DNA of 64,000 bases. Origin: Pratylenchus scribneri (taxonomy: Eukaryota > Nematoda > Chromadorea > Rhabditida > Pratylenchidae). Position numbers and translations under genes: made by a program. Location: NCBI GenBank assembly GCA_030063045.1, contig JAQSEB010000039.1, forward strand, positions 791,501 to 855,500, read 5' to 3'. Of this stretch, positions 36,114-48,091 are shown piece after piece; position 1 is the first letter of the stretch, and every line of letters starts with the position of its first letter. The notes under the pieces were generated by a model. It saw only the letters and a program-made list of their open reading frames with translations, was not told the origin of the DNA and ran no database searches.

Positions 36114-39100
36114 GTTGGTTTAACTACAGTATTTATAGACTTATTATTATTAATAATTAATTAATATTTATTTAAAAACAAAAAAATTCATAATTTTAAT
36201 TATTAATTTTTATTTATCATTCAATTATTTATTTATTATTCTTCCTTATTATAAATTTTAATTAAAAATTTTCAGCCATAAAAAAGGTAAAAAAATAATA
36301 AAAATAATTTTAAATACTTATCTTCTCTTCAATGGCTCTTTTATTTTTTTTTGAATATTTAGCTCACATTTTTTGAGCACAAATTACAAATATCTATTTC
36401 TCAATTCCGTCAATTTTTCTAATTTCTATTCAATTTTTTTATTTTTTTTTTATATTTATGAACTAACATTACATAAATATGAATAAAATAAATTCCGGCT
36501 ATAAAATTCCTATTGAAATTACATCAATAAATTCACAGATTTTTATTTTTCTCTCAAAAATAAAAGAATTAATTCACTATTTCATTTAATTTTTTTGCCA
36601 TTTTGCCCTCAATTTTTCTTCCTCATTTTGTCCATTCATTCCATTCAGTGAGAAGTGCAATGCAATAATATTTAAATATTCCATTCGGTCACATTTTTCC
36701 ACTTCCACCCACTCTTCTCAACTTTCCTTTTGTTCCCTTTTTTTATTATTTCCACCCAAAAATGCCATTTTTTGGGATGAATTGAATGGAAAAACGTTTT
36801 GTTGAGGAATTTTTATTCCTTTGATTCGGTTCCGATTTTGCCAAACAAATTCCCTCAATTTTTAATAGGTTTTTTTGTGCCTTTTTATTGCCAAAAATGT
36901 TTGCCTCTAACTCATAAAAAGTTAGTCAAAAGAAATGCACGAAAATGAGGAAGTTTTTTCCATTTATTTTCCTCGACAATTGTCGAAAGAATTCCTCTAA
37001 TATTTTTCATTATATCCATGCAAAAAATGCCTCCCATTTTTCATAATTTTTTCCATGTCTTCCGCCGACAATTATTCATTTTTTTGGCTTTCAACCAAAT
37101 AAATTAAGGAGAATATTTCCCTTGAGATTAAACAAATTTTACATTTTCTTTATTTAATATTTATAACCAAAAGCCATCCATCCATTCATTCATTATTTTC
37201 TTCTTTTATTCTCCCATATCCTTCTAATCAATCTTCCGGGTTAAAATGCATTTGAAAGATCACAAAAATGGGCCAATGGCCAATTGTCGGCGACTTTTGG
37301 AAGTCGATCATCAAAAAAATGTTGGATTTCGTGTCTTTTAGAGGGAAAATTGATGATTTGTTAATCACGAGACCATTCCCCTCCTTCACACAAACCTTGA
37401 TCCCCTTGATTGGAACAATGAAATGATGGATTTTCCCCTTGAATTGTGGCCCAATTATTTTGTTTATTGCCGCCCTAAAGGGAGGGACAGATGTGCGGCG
37501 GCGGATCAATTGAATTGAATTCATTTCAATCGAATTTTATTGTGGGCATAAACCCAATCCATCCAGTCTAGACCAACCCAATTAGCCCAAAACATTCTTT
37601 CATTACCCCAAAAATTCTCTGGACTATTCATTCAGTCCAGCTATTTTTATTTTATTAAAAATTAGCTTTTAATTTTAATCCACTCATTTACCAAATATTA
37701 AAAGAAGATTATGTAAATTTAGGAATATTTTCAATCCATTTATTACTGTATGCATAATGCTTGTTTAGCAAATATCATCTTTTTTCTTCATTAAATGAAT
37801 TTATTTTTCTCCAATTAATATTGAATGCGTGAGGGTGGAATAAATCAGAATTAATAGGGCAGAATTCATCTGTTGAATTTTTTGGCATTCATATGCGGTG
37901 GCAAAACGGCATCCACCCTCTTCGTATTCGTGACAAAAATCACTAAAAAAATAAATTATAAATCGGAGATCATTTAACATTTCGAATATAAAATTGCGTT
38001 TTATTATGTATTTTGCCTGTTAGATTTAGTTCGTTTCCTTCAAATCTAATTTCGCAAGAATTTTCTTAGCTCCTTTCTATGTCCCTCCATCTATTTAAAT
38101 TTTCTGCACTTTTTGCCTTTTTACTCGGCCAATTTTCGAACATTTGACCAAATAATATCGTCATTTTTGAATATATTCTTTTATTTTACCAGTAATTTGC
38201 TAAAACATACAAATATCCATAAAAAATTCTATATTAATTCAATCCAATTTTTTACCACTTCCAAAAATAAATTTATTTCCATTCTTCTTCAATTTTCACC
38301 TGTTCTGGAATTGACGCACTACAATTATTTCCTTTTATTGACAATATTAAATATTAAACATTTTTCTATATTTATTTGTTACCATTTTTGTCCCTATAAT
38401 GGTTTTCCATTTTACTGTCCAAAGAATTGGCACAATAGCCGTTTCCTTCTTATTATTTTGAAAAGGCAAAATATTAGTAATATTTTTTAATTAAACAAAA
38501 TCATTCTCTACTGATTCATTTTTTCATTTAAAAATATATAAAAGAGATCTTTTATTTTTTTGCCATCAAAAACTGCAAATAGGACATTTCAACATAATTG
38601 TTTTATTTTTCCAAAATCCGCCCATTTAAATTGTTCCTCCTTTTACTGAATAAAATATAAGGATAAAATTGCAGCCAGTCCAGCAATTTAATTAATTTTC
38701 CCTCCAACTTGCATTCATCGTTTTTTAAGGCAAACAAGTCAGTCAGTCAGTCACCTCACCTTCCCGCCTCTCGACTTTCGGCATTTCCTTCCTTTTCAAC
38801 TTTGCACTTTCCCACATATCCCCAGGGCAATTTGGCCACCCTCCCCCCCCCTCCATCATTCCCGTCTCGGCATCCACCCTCACAATGGTCTGTGTGCATT
38901 CTCGGTAATAAATTTCCATCCATTCCCACCGCACATTTTCACCAAATAATAAATAAACAGCAACGCACCCAGTCGCCATTGGCATTTGGCATTGGACGGG
39001 GCCATTCCCTAATAAAAATTAATATTATTGTCCCCCATCCATTCATTCATTCCTCAATCCAATATTATTATTATTATTATGGTTCTTTCAGCAATTTTAT

Positions 39101-42100
39101 GAATTGTTTGCGCTCTCATTTTATCAGTTTTTATGACCTTAAGGGTGGCTTCTTCTAATTTTATTCATAAAAGATGTAGTAATTCAATATTTATTAATCC
39201 TTCAAATTCACTAAATTTCTCATCAATAATAGGTTAAGTTTTCCGAATCCTTCATTTTTGCAAAAAAATTCTGAAATGAAGATTCTGTTCCCCATTGTCA
39301 TGGGTCATCTCATCATTTTCTAAAAAGCATTCCATTTCCATCCATTTTCCTTCACATCAATCCATCATCTTCATGTTCAGGCTCACTAAAATATTACTTG
39401 TTGGAAGGAATGTATTGAGGACACTTGTTTCCGGCTAATTTTTTGTTCTATTGAAACGATTTTTACAAATGAACATATTTAATTCCTTTCTATGTTCACA
39501 TAAACTATAAAATTTGCTTGTTTATTAAAAAATCAATTATTGTCGGCAAAATAGTTTATTAAAATTTGTTAAAACCACCTGTTCACCTTCTCCCTTCCCT
39601 CTTCATTTCGTCAAGCTTTTTGGCCAACATTTTGGTCTACCTGACTTTGTTGGAATTTGCCAAGATTGATTAATATTTTTGCAATTGAAAAGCAAAAGGT
39701 CATCTACTCAAAATCCATTCATTCATTTATTGGTGGATTGGCTGGCTCACTCTAAGTTCATTGTTAAATAATTTGTGGCCATTTGGATGGTTTCCCTCCC
39801 AAACCCATTTCATTCCATTGGAATGTACTCAATTTGCCCGTGATCATGTGTTGGGTGCTAATGGGGCCCATTGAGTGCATAATAATAAGATTATGTGGGG
39901 CAAAGATCCCAATTAAATTCCGAAATCCGAACCAAACCATTAAATTTTAATACTAATTCAATTTTACCAAATTTAATCAACAATCGTTTTTTCGTACAAT
40001 TCTCCCAATTCCATATATTTATTTTATTATTAAATTAGAAATAAAGGCCTCCTTTCCAATTTTTAATTTATTTATACGTCATTTTTTCCATTCCCATGTA
40101 CTCAAATTTTTGCTTCGTTCATTCATTCATTCATTTACCTTCTCCTTATTTAAACCACTTCAAATTTTTTAAAATGCGGCAAACCCACAACAAAAAAGTC
40201 TAGCAAAATGTTGAGTGAATGATTGTTGTATTATTCTGAAAAATAGCGGGAATTGAGGGTGTGAATAATTAATGCCAAAAATGCCATTTTCCGTTGTTTT
40301 AGCAAAAAATGGAGGAAAAAGGAGGGCCAAAAACATAAGAAGAAAAAGGGCCCATTCAACATTGTCTGGTGCTGTTTTTGCCCATAGTTAACCTCTTCTT
40401 TCCTTCCTTCCTTTCATCCAATAGCCACATTTAATTTTGCCATTGACGTTTTTCACTTAACCTTCGGGCAATTCCCCCCTCTCCCTTTTATCCCATCAAA
40501 GCGCATCACCGCCGATTCTTTGACGGCCAAGAACATTTCCGGGCACCCCACATTTTTGTGCCCTTCTTCGACATTTTGCAAAGAATGTTCGACACAATTT
40601 GTGCCGATGGCACTTTCCCATCCCTTTCCTCCCCTTTTGGCCATTTAGCCCCCACCCAAAGTGCCCCCTCCTTTCCCCACATTATATTGCCTTCTTTCTT
40701 TTGCTCATTTGCATCAATTTGCCTTCCAAACTGTTTTTGTGTGTTTGGGGAATGGCCAATTTTCTCGCCCCTTTCCCCCAAACCTCCCGTCCAAAATGAC
40801 TAATGAAGGAAACTGGGCAACATAAGGAAGATTGACGTGAAGGGAAAATTTGTGTGTGTTTTCCACTCATTTGGAACCATCAAAAACTTTGTAAAACGTC
40901 CACACAAAAGAAAGTGCACAAATTTAAAAAAAAATATTTCAGAAACAAAAAACAATTTTTAATTTTGTAAAAAAATTTAAATGCTCCAATAGACACATTT
41001 AACGCGATTAATTTTTAAAAGCCGGCAACAGTCGACGGATTCTACTTTCCCCTTTGGCAAGTATAAATGAGAGATGGGCCCCCCAGGGGGAATGGAAAAA
41101 CGAAAAATGAGAAGTCATTGGGAAATGGGGGAGGACATGCACTTGGGCCATAGAATCCATGGGAAATCCGAGAACACATTCAACGTGAACAAATTTTTGA
41201 TTGCAATTTGTTTGTGATGGGAATGTGGGAATGGGAAGGAGGGAAATATTTTATATTTGTGCAGTTCAACAGTGGCACAAATGGGAAAGGCCCCAAAAGA
41301 GGGGGTTTTCCAATTCATTTTTCATCTGTTTATTGTCTGCCTCAAAATTTGGCCAAAAGTCATTTTCCCTCCATTCTTTTAAAACATTACTAAAATGTTA
41401 AATTATTTGCCGCATTTTATTTGGCTAGGTAATTCTCCGTTGTGCTATTTTCCCCTTCCATTTTCCAACCTTTCTTCGCCCCCGGAGGGGTTGTTTCGCC
41501 TGCCGTCCCTCATTAACTCAATTTGCGGCAAAAATCTGTCCTCCTCGCCACCAAGTCCAATACAATGTGGCGAAATCCTCACTCACCGCTAAAATGCCTT
41601 CATATGGAATGGAGGAATGTCCCGTGCCACACTGACAAATTGCCGGTCGAATTCTGCTGTTCCATCCTTTTTCCACCCCAAAGTTGTTCCAATTCCAACT
41701 CGAACTTTTTTCCCATTTTTAAATTCTTCTCATTTTCATTTTCAACCAGTGTAAAATGCGACTGACTAACTGGAAAAAAAACAAATTTTACTCCCAGACA
41801 ACCCAAAATTGAGGAAAATTTGCGTGAATGATTCAGTTTTAAGTACAATTTTAAAACAAGGATTTTTAAAGATCTGCGCGCAAAAATTATTCGACTATTT
41901 TTTACCTTTATTTTTGGCCAGAACATTTCCCAATTCAGCCTGTCTTATTCAAAAACCTTTTCCTTCTTTTATTCATTACAAATGAACTCTCTAATTAAAT
42001 TCTTCTATCGGCGGTCGTCGGCAGCAAAAAACCAATTTTGCTGCCTTATTTTGGCGCCTTCCGATGCCTCTTTCCCTTCTCCCTCTTATTGGGGAAAAAT

Positions 42101-44680
42101 AAAACCTTTATTGGCAATTTTAGACATTTTGCAGCCGTTCTAAAAATTTCGAATTGCTAATACCTACTTCTTTGACTAGACTTTTGGGTATTTATCGGTT
42201 ATCTACCTGCAGATATTAAAATAATTTTTCGAAATTCTATTTTACTAATTTTGTTTGATTGTAAAACTATTTTAATGTTGAATTTATGACCAATTTCTTT
42301 GTTAATATAGAGTAATTTTAAGGAAAAAGCAGGTAGATAGCCGCTAAATTCCAACTTTTTCCCAATTCCCAAAATGCCAAAATTCAGTGGCAGAATAAAA
42401 TGTTTAGCTTTTTATTATTTTTGATTTATAGTACATAGAGACCTAAATTTTTTTAAAGATAAAATTTAAAAAAATTAATCCTCCATTCAAACATTTTTTC
42501 CTATTTAAAAAATGTCTTTCTTTTTTTAATATTTTCATTAATATGAATTGCTCAAGGGCAAATAAATACTATAGAAAGGAGTTTTTCCCCGGAAATAATT
42601 GGGGCTAGTAAGGATTTAATGGGGTGGGAAAGGCAAATGGCCAAAAAATGTGGAGGCCGAAAAGGATTGCCAAATGGAGATGACCCAAGGGAAAAAGTGG
42701 GGGTGGATGGAAAGGGGAACGCTTTTTGGCCAATGAATGAATGAATGGAACCAACCAACCAACCAGCCAAAATGGGCAAAATGGTTTTCAAGCTGAATGC
42801 AAAACTGCATTCCCTCCCTCCTTCACTGTTTGATGAATGACTAAAAGCATTATTTGCATTTTTGGCTCCTTCTTTCATTCCAATGGCCATTTTACAGTCA
42901 AGGATGAAGGAAGGGCCCTTTTTTATGTTTTTTCCTTTCTCTTTCATGTGCCGACTCCAAATGGGCGTTGGTGGATTTTGGCCGAATTAGCCAATTCCAC
43001 ATAAAATAGATCAAGTCCAAACAATTCATTAAAAAAACTAAATATCTTTTAGCCAATTTCCTTTCATCATAAATCCACATTATTCTCCCTAAATTGTTCC
43101 TTCATCCAATATTCGATTCCAATCTTTCATCATTTCCAATCTTCTTCCAATCTTTGGGCCAACAAAAAACATCCATCATTTCCGCATTCCTCCAATCTTT
43201 CAGCATTATTTTTTGCGATGGCCAAAAGTCTTTTTGACTGAAGCTGCCCGATGGAAACGTTTCGGATTGACTGAGGGAATTGCCGTTTTTCCCACTTCGT
43301 CCCCCTCCATTTCCCTCCTTCCGGCCAATATGGAGGAAGAGTCAATAAAACGCGCCGTCGTTCCATTGGGAATATTCTCCCCTCAACCTTCGTTTTTTCT
43401 GGCCGAAGAAGATTTGGCCAATAGCGCCTGCCTTCAGCGGCAGGTCCGAAGAAGAAGCTGACAAGGCCTCAGGCAATTTCTGCATTGGCCAATCTTTTCC
43501 TCCTTCCCGCAGTCTACCGCCGTCGTTGCCCCCAATCGTTTCTGTCTATTTGTGTGTGGGGGTCGAAGGGAGGATTTATTGGATGGCAGCGGAATTGGCC
43601 AATGGCTTAAAACCGCGATAAAAAATATGTGGGGATGGAAGAAAGGATTTTGACTGGAACTTTTTTTTGGTCAATTTTGTGCCATCGCTAAATGGAATAA
43701 GACAACCAAAATGGCCATATTTTAGAATCAATTTTTATAGTCAATTTTGCCTTTATTATCATTCCTTTCAGCAGGCTAATATCCCTCATTCAATCAAATT
43801 TGCTTGCATTTTGCAGAATTATTTGCTGCAATCAATCTCCCCTCCTTTCGGCTAATTCAATTTTCCTCCATCAATTTGTGTTGGCCATTGACCATAACTC
43901 ATTTTCTTCTCTCTTAATTGGCCTTTGCCAATTCATTTTCGTTTCCCCCAGCTAATTTGATGCTCTTTCTTTTTTACCTTTTGGCTTCAAAATTTTGGCC
44001 AACAAATGTTCTTTTCCACCGTTTCCATCTATTTTTGTCCCTTGCGGTCGAAACTTTGACTGAACCATGATTTTATGACGTGAAAAGGAGAAAATGTCCC
44101 CATCAATGGAAAAAAACCATTGAAGAAGACCGAAAATAAGCAATTGGTTTTTTCCTATTTCAATCGTATTTTGGCCAAGCAAAATCCATCGAGAATATTT
44201 TTTCGTCCATCCATTTATCAGCTGCAATATTTTTAAGGTCTCCAAAAGTGTTTAAATTTAGTAGCATTTTGTCGCCTTCCATTGGATTTGACAGCCACCC
44301 TAAAAAGTTATTTGGGGGCAACCCAAAAATGGACGGATGAGTCCCGCGGGGAAGTAACACGTGAAATGAGGGAATTAGGGGTCAACACAGGAAATCCATG
44401 GCAAATATCTATTGTCGGTACAAAAACCAATAAATTAATATTTTCCATATTTATCATCTTTTTAATATTTCTTTCTATTTTTTATTCTATTTTGCGCGTT
44501 TATTCATATTAAAATTTAATTTTTAAATAATTTAGCGAAAATTTCATCAAATATTTTGCACAACACAAAACGAAGATGACAAGGAATAAAAAATGAAATT
44601 TTGAATGAAATCCTAAAAAATTGAATGTAAAAATATTAAAAGTTTTCCTTGTCAAAACAACCAAAAACAGCGAATAATAA
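36114..44680 (+). other. Long pyrimidine-rich gap or intron
   Basis: About 8.6 kb without a supported exon. The plus strand is rich in TTTCC and CCATTTCC tracts and poor in G, for example at 38.7-39.1, 40.4-40.8 and 41.4-41.8 kb. This is consistent with being an intron of a plus-strand gene. ORFs on both strands here are low-complexity. One inverted-repeat element lies at 42187-42352, and AATG and AACC runs near 42.73-42.77 kb. Confidence 0.45.
42187..42352. mobile_element. Short inverted-repeat element
   Basis: Left end GGTATTTATCGGTTATCTAC followed by CTGC matches the reverse complement of the right end, GGAATTTAGCGGCTATCTAC followed by CTGC. About 24 bp of inverted repeat around a 118-bp AT-rich interior. 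Non-coding. It lies within the 8.6-kb gap. No clear target duplication. Confidence 0.6.
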
Positions 44681-47600
44681 ATGCGCATGGACGATTTTCA
44701 ACAACAACAACAGGACAGCGATGGACAAAAATCACAAAAATCAATTGGAAAAATATCAAATCAATCTTCGGAGCCAAATAACAATGAAAAACAACAAAAG
44801 GAAAGGACCAAAACGACGGCCAAAACAATGTCATCAATTCCATTGGGCGGCAAACGGGAAAATGTTGTTCGCTTTCGAAAGGCATCATCCACGGGGCCAG
44901 AATCATCTCGAGGAGGTGATTCGGACAGAGGAGAAGATGTTGAGGAGGATACAAAGCGGGATTTGAGTCGACCTTTACGGATAAAAATTCCCGAGCAACA
45001 ACAAAAAAGGGCTGGTGCCGATGCCAATGATGGGAAAAAGGCAGAAAAGTGAGTAAATGGAATGGAAAAAATTAAATTAAAATTACCGTAAATTTTCTAT
45101 TAGAAGCCAATTGACTTATAATTTTCAAAGTCTCTCTAGGGTGGGATTCTAATAGAGGCTGGGTTTATAAATTTAAGAGAGGGAAAATAGATGAAAAATG
45201 AAATTATTCAACAAAATTTCCAACAAACGGAACTTTTTAGATTCAAAATATATTTTTACAATTTAAAAAATCAAAAATGGAAATTTTTGCCAGTGGGATT
45301 CTATTAGAGGCTTGGCTTTTAATAGAGTATTTATACTATATTTGAAAGAATTACAATTAAATAATTTAAATATTAATTTTATTGATTTAAATTTAATTCT
45401 ATAAATATGCCATTCATTTCAGTGATGTTTCTGCCTGTTCTTCGCCCATTCAAAGATTTCAAAATGCCCAAGGGGAAGACTGTCGGCAGCCACTTTTGCT
45501 CCAAAAGCCTGCACCAAATTCCACTCATCAGGGCAATTTTACTGCCCCCAACTCTGTGATTGTCTCCCATAAAAGACAACATTGTGGCCCATCGGCCTCG
45601 GCCGAATGCCAATGCAATTGTTGCGATGGCACAAATCCAAATGGTAGTAAAATACTTCAATTTAAATTAAATATTTTGATTTTTTTTGCAGAAAATCCAA
45701 CCACCCAATTGCCTTTGACCACCGTCGCCGATCGATTTGTCCTCCAACATTACAGTAAAGGAGGATTAGGCGGCGGTGGTGGTTCAATCTCTTCCGGAGG
45801 CTGCATTGGCGCCAGCGGAATTCCTCGCAAAAAACCGCCTCAACATCGACGGCTTCGAAAATATGCATCCGAAACGAGTTTTTGCTCCTCACCCGGAAGC
45901 AGCATTGGAAGTGCCGGAAGTGGGACTGGCCTTTTATTGCCAGGACCACCGGCCAGAATTAGAACAATGACATTGATGGGTGGAGGAGGAGGGAATAATG
46001 GAGGAATTGGTGGGAAGGAAATTAGCCATTCCCGTGAACAATTATTGTTGGATGATGACACTCCATCTCCTCCAATGATCATCTCCAATTGTGGTGGCGG
46101 CCAACATCCGCTCATGCAAAGTGAGTAGCGAAACAGCTTAACTTGGGGCCGTTTAAAATGGCCCATCAAAGACTAAAGGAATTTTTAGTATCAGATTAAA
46201 GAAGAAATAGTTAGCTATCAATGAAGTTTTGCCAAAAAACATTTCAAATTACTTTTACTACCCTTTGTTATAAATTATCTTAATTGTCAGTAGATTTTTG
46301 ACCACAACTCATTCATTTCTTAATCAATTTATATAAAATTAATATTATTAGGAAGCCAAAAGTCTGATCTTTAATTTGATAGAAAATATATCAAAATCGG
46401 TTCAGTCCTTAATGAGTTATAAAAAGACGTCAAATTGGGATATCCTTACCAAAATATCATACGGAAATTTTACATTTCTTTTATCTTTTGCAGTAGGCGC
46501 TGACCGTGAAGTTCGGACCAGTGGCAGAGTATTCCACGTTCGCGCAGCCAGCGGTAACCAACTCCAACAGCAATCTCCTTTGATTGCTGCCCCAAATCGC
46601 CAACAGCACATTCCAAGTGGAGGCGGTACAGTAATCAATCGACTGCAAAATCAACAAAGACGCCAACAACCATGTGTGATTGGTACAGTAGGAAATGGAG
46701 GGGGACGCCAGGATTCGGGCGATGATGCCAGTGGGAGTATGGGAAGTGGAAGCACCGTTGGCAGTGGGCAACAAACACCGATGAATCAACGGAGAATTCA
46801 ACAACAAATTGGCCAAAGGGAACAACAATTTGTGGCGGCCCAAGCCCAACATCAACGTTTCAGAATGAGACGGCCTCGGTCGACTGGCCAAATCATCATT
46901 CAACAGCAACAGCAACAAAATCAACAACAAAACCAACAGCAACAAGCTAGGAAAAAGCATTCTGAGGCACAGACTGCCCAGGTAAAATAAAATAGTTCTG
47001 GGATGATTCCTAAATAGACAAAGTGCAAAAAAATATTAAAATGTTAAATTAAACTTTTGATATAAAATTAAAATAATTTCAAATACAAACAATAAAAAAA
47101 TTTAAAAAATATATTAAATGTTAAAAAACATAAATTTTTAAAAATTTAAACGCTAATGTTTGACGGAAAACAAAATGTTTGGAAAAACAAAAACATTAAA
47201 ATGAAAATAAATATATTTGGTCAATTTAATCCAATTTTATATTTAATTCTAATTAGAGCACTTTTGCAACATTTTGGAGATCGCCCACATTTGCACTATT
47301 TAGGATTGGAGATAAACTTAATTTGGCAACAAAAACACTGAATTTGGCAACAATCTTTCGTGTCGAAAAATATTATATTTTTGAGGCCATATAACTTGGC
47401 CCTAACTAGGGGTTTAGGGCTAGGGTTAGGTTCAGGGCAGGCATGGGATTAGGGGCTAAGGGCTAGGGGTTAGGGAATCTTAAAAAAGTCGGATTTGGCC
47501 AAGTTATATGGCCTCAAAAATATAATATTTTTCGACACGAAAGATTGTTGCCAAATTCAGTGTTTTTGTTGCCAAATTAAATGACTCCCTTTAGGATTGT

Positions 47601-48091
47601 CCTAGCACTAAATATAACATTTAATTATTTTATTCAATTATAATTCAATTAGGAACGCTATTCAACGGTGATGATGGGCAGTTGCCAAGGTTCACATTCG
47701 GGCACATCCAATTCCACAACCGGATTCCAATCAATCGGCGGTCGAAGTCGAACAATGAGCAATTCGGCTTATGGGCCTCAGCCGGCCCCACCCAACCATC
47801 AAAACCATTCTTCGATGGTCCAATCCGCATCGGGTGGACAAATAATTTCATCCCATGGAAATTGCACAAATTGTGCCGCAAATTCCAATGTCGCCTATGA
47901 TCCTTCCTACACATCCGCCACCGTATATTCCGCCGATTCCATTGGGAATATTCACACCGCATCCGGAATGAATGCCGCTGAATTGGGAATGATTGTTCCG
48001 GCAATGGCCGATGCAATCATCCCAGTCGACCGTCGCCCTTCAAATTATTACCTCTTCGAGGATGATAGCACCCATGAATTCGACGACGAAG
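44681..48091 (+). CDS. SLC4A11-like transporter, alternative N-terminal exon block 2
   Basis: Five exons (44681-45048, 45423-45643, 45692-46120, 46494-46981, 47653-48091) join in phase to 648 residues. In-frame stops lie directly before the ATG, so 44681 is a true start: MRMDDFQQQQQDSDGQKSQK. The block is low-complexity: Arg/Lys-Ser stretches (KRENVVRFRKASSTG), a Cys cluster (CQCNCCDGT), Gly-rich runs, polyglutamine (about 46900-46945), then a Ser/Asn/His-rich exon that ends NYYLFEDDSTHEFDDE. The last donor, GAAG|GTTTTT, leaves phase 1 and can join the common exon at 55980. Otherwise the frame ends at 48114 and this would be a gene of its own with unknown function. There are no membrane segments. 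Confidence 0.55.
45086..45338. mobile_element. MITE, TACCGTA-end family, diverged copy
   Basis: The left end TA|CCGTAAATTTTCTATTAG and AAGCC match the reverse complement of the right end (AGTATAAATACTCTATTAAA, AGCC) moderately. Inner words TCTCTCTAGGGTGGGATTCT and GGGATTCTATTAGAGGC tie it to the short copy at 29652. About 253 bp in the first intron of exon block 2. Confidence 0.6.
46150..46445. mobile_element. Decayed element related to the one at 61358
   Basis: The right part, TCTTTAATTTGATAG followed by ATCAAAATCGGTTCAGTCCT and ATGAGTTATAAAAAGACGTC, aligns with the right arm of the csn-4 intron element (CTCTTTAATTTGAAAC, ATCAATATCGGCTTCGTTCT, AGAGCTACAAACGACG). The left arm is only weakly similar. 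It lies in intron 3 of exon block 2. Confidence 0.4.
47309..47589. mobile_element. Mutator-like non-autonomous element with about 84-bp identical arms
   Basis: From TTAATTTGGCAACAAAAACA at 47319 the left arm runs about 84 bp to CATATAACTTGGCC, and its exact reverse complement returns from about 47496 to 47580. Outer ends begin GAGATAAAC and, reversed, GGGAGTCAT, weaker inverted repeats. TTTAGGATTG lies directly outside both ends (47299-47308 and 47590-47599), a 10-bp target duplication of the length Mutator-like elements make. The spacer is made of degenerate TAGGG/TTAGGG words. No coding. It lies in the intron before the last exon of block 2. Confidence 0.75.

Noticed and set aside
36276..36286. 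Possible 11-nt microexon (CC ATA AAA AAG) with good splice sites after exon block 1
   Set aside because: Including it would change the phase to 0 and prevent joining to the common exon at 55980; no other partner is visible.
38709..39158. ORFs in pyrimidine-rich DNA, also near 34.2, 40.6, 50.0 and 51.3 kb
   Set aside because: Low-complexity Ser/Pro/Phe text, overlapping ORFs on both strands, no splice pattern and no recognisable domain.
44649..44966. Alternative-frame ORF starting MSKQPKTANN
   Set aside because: It overlaps the supported exon at 44681-45048 in another frame, has no splice continuity and is only low-complexity.
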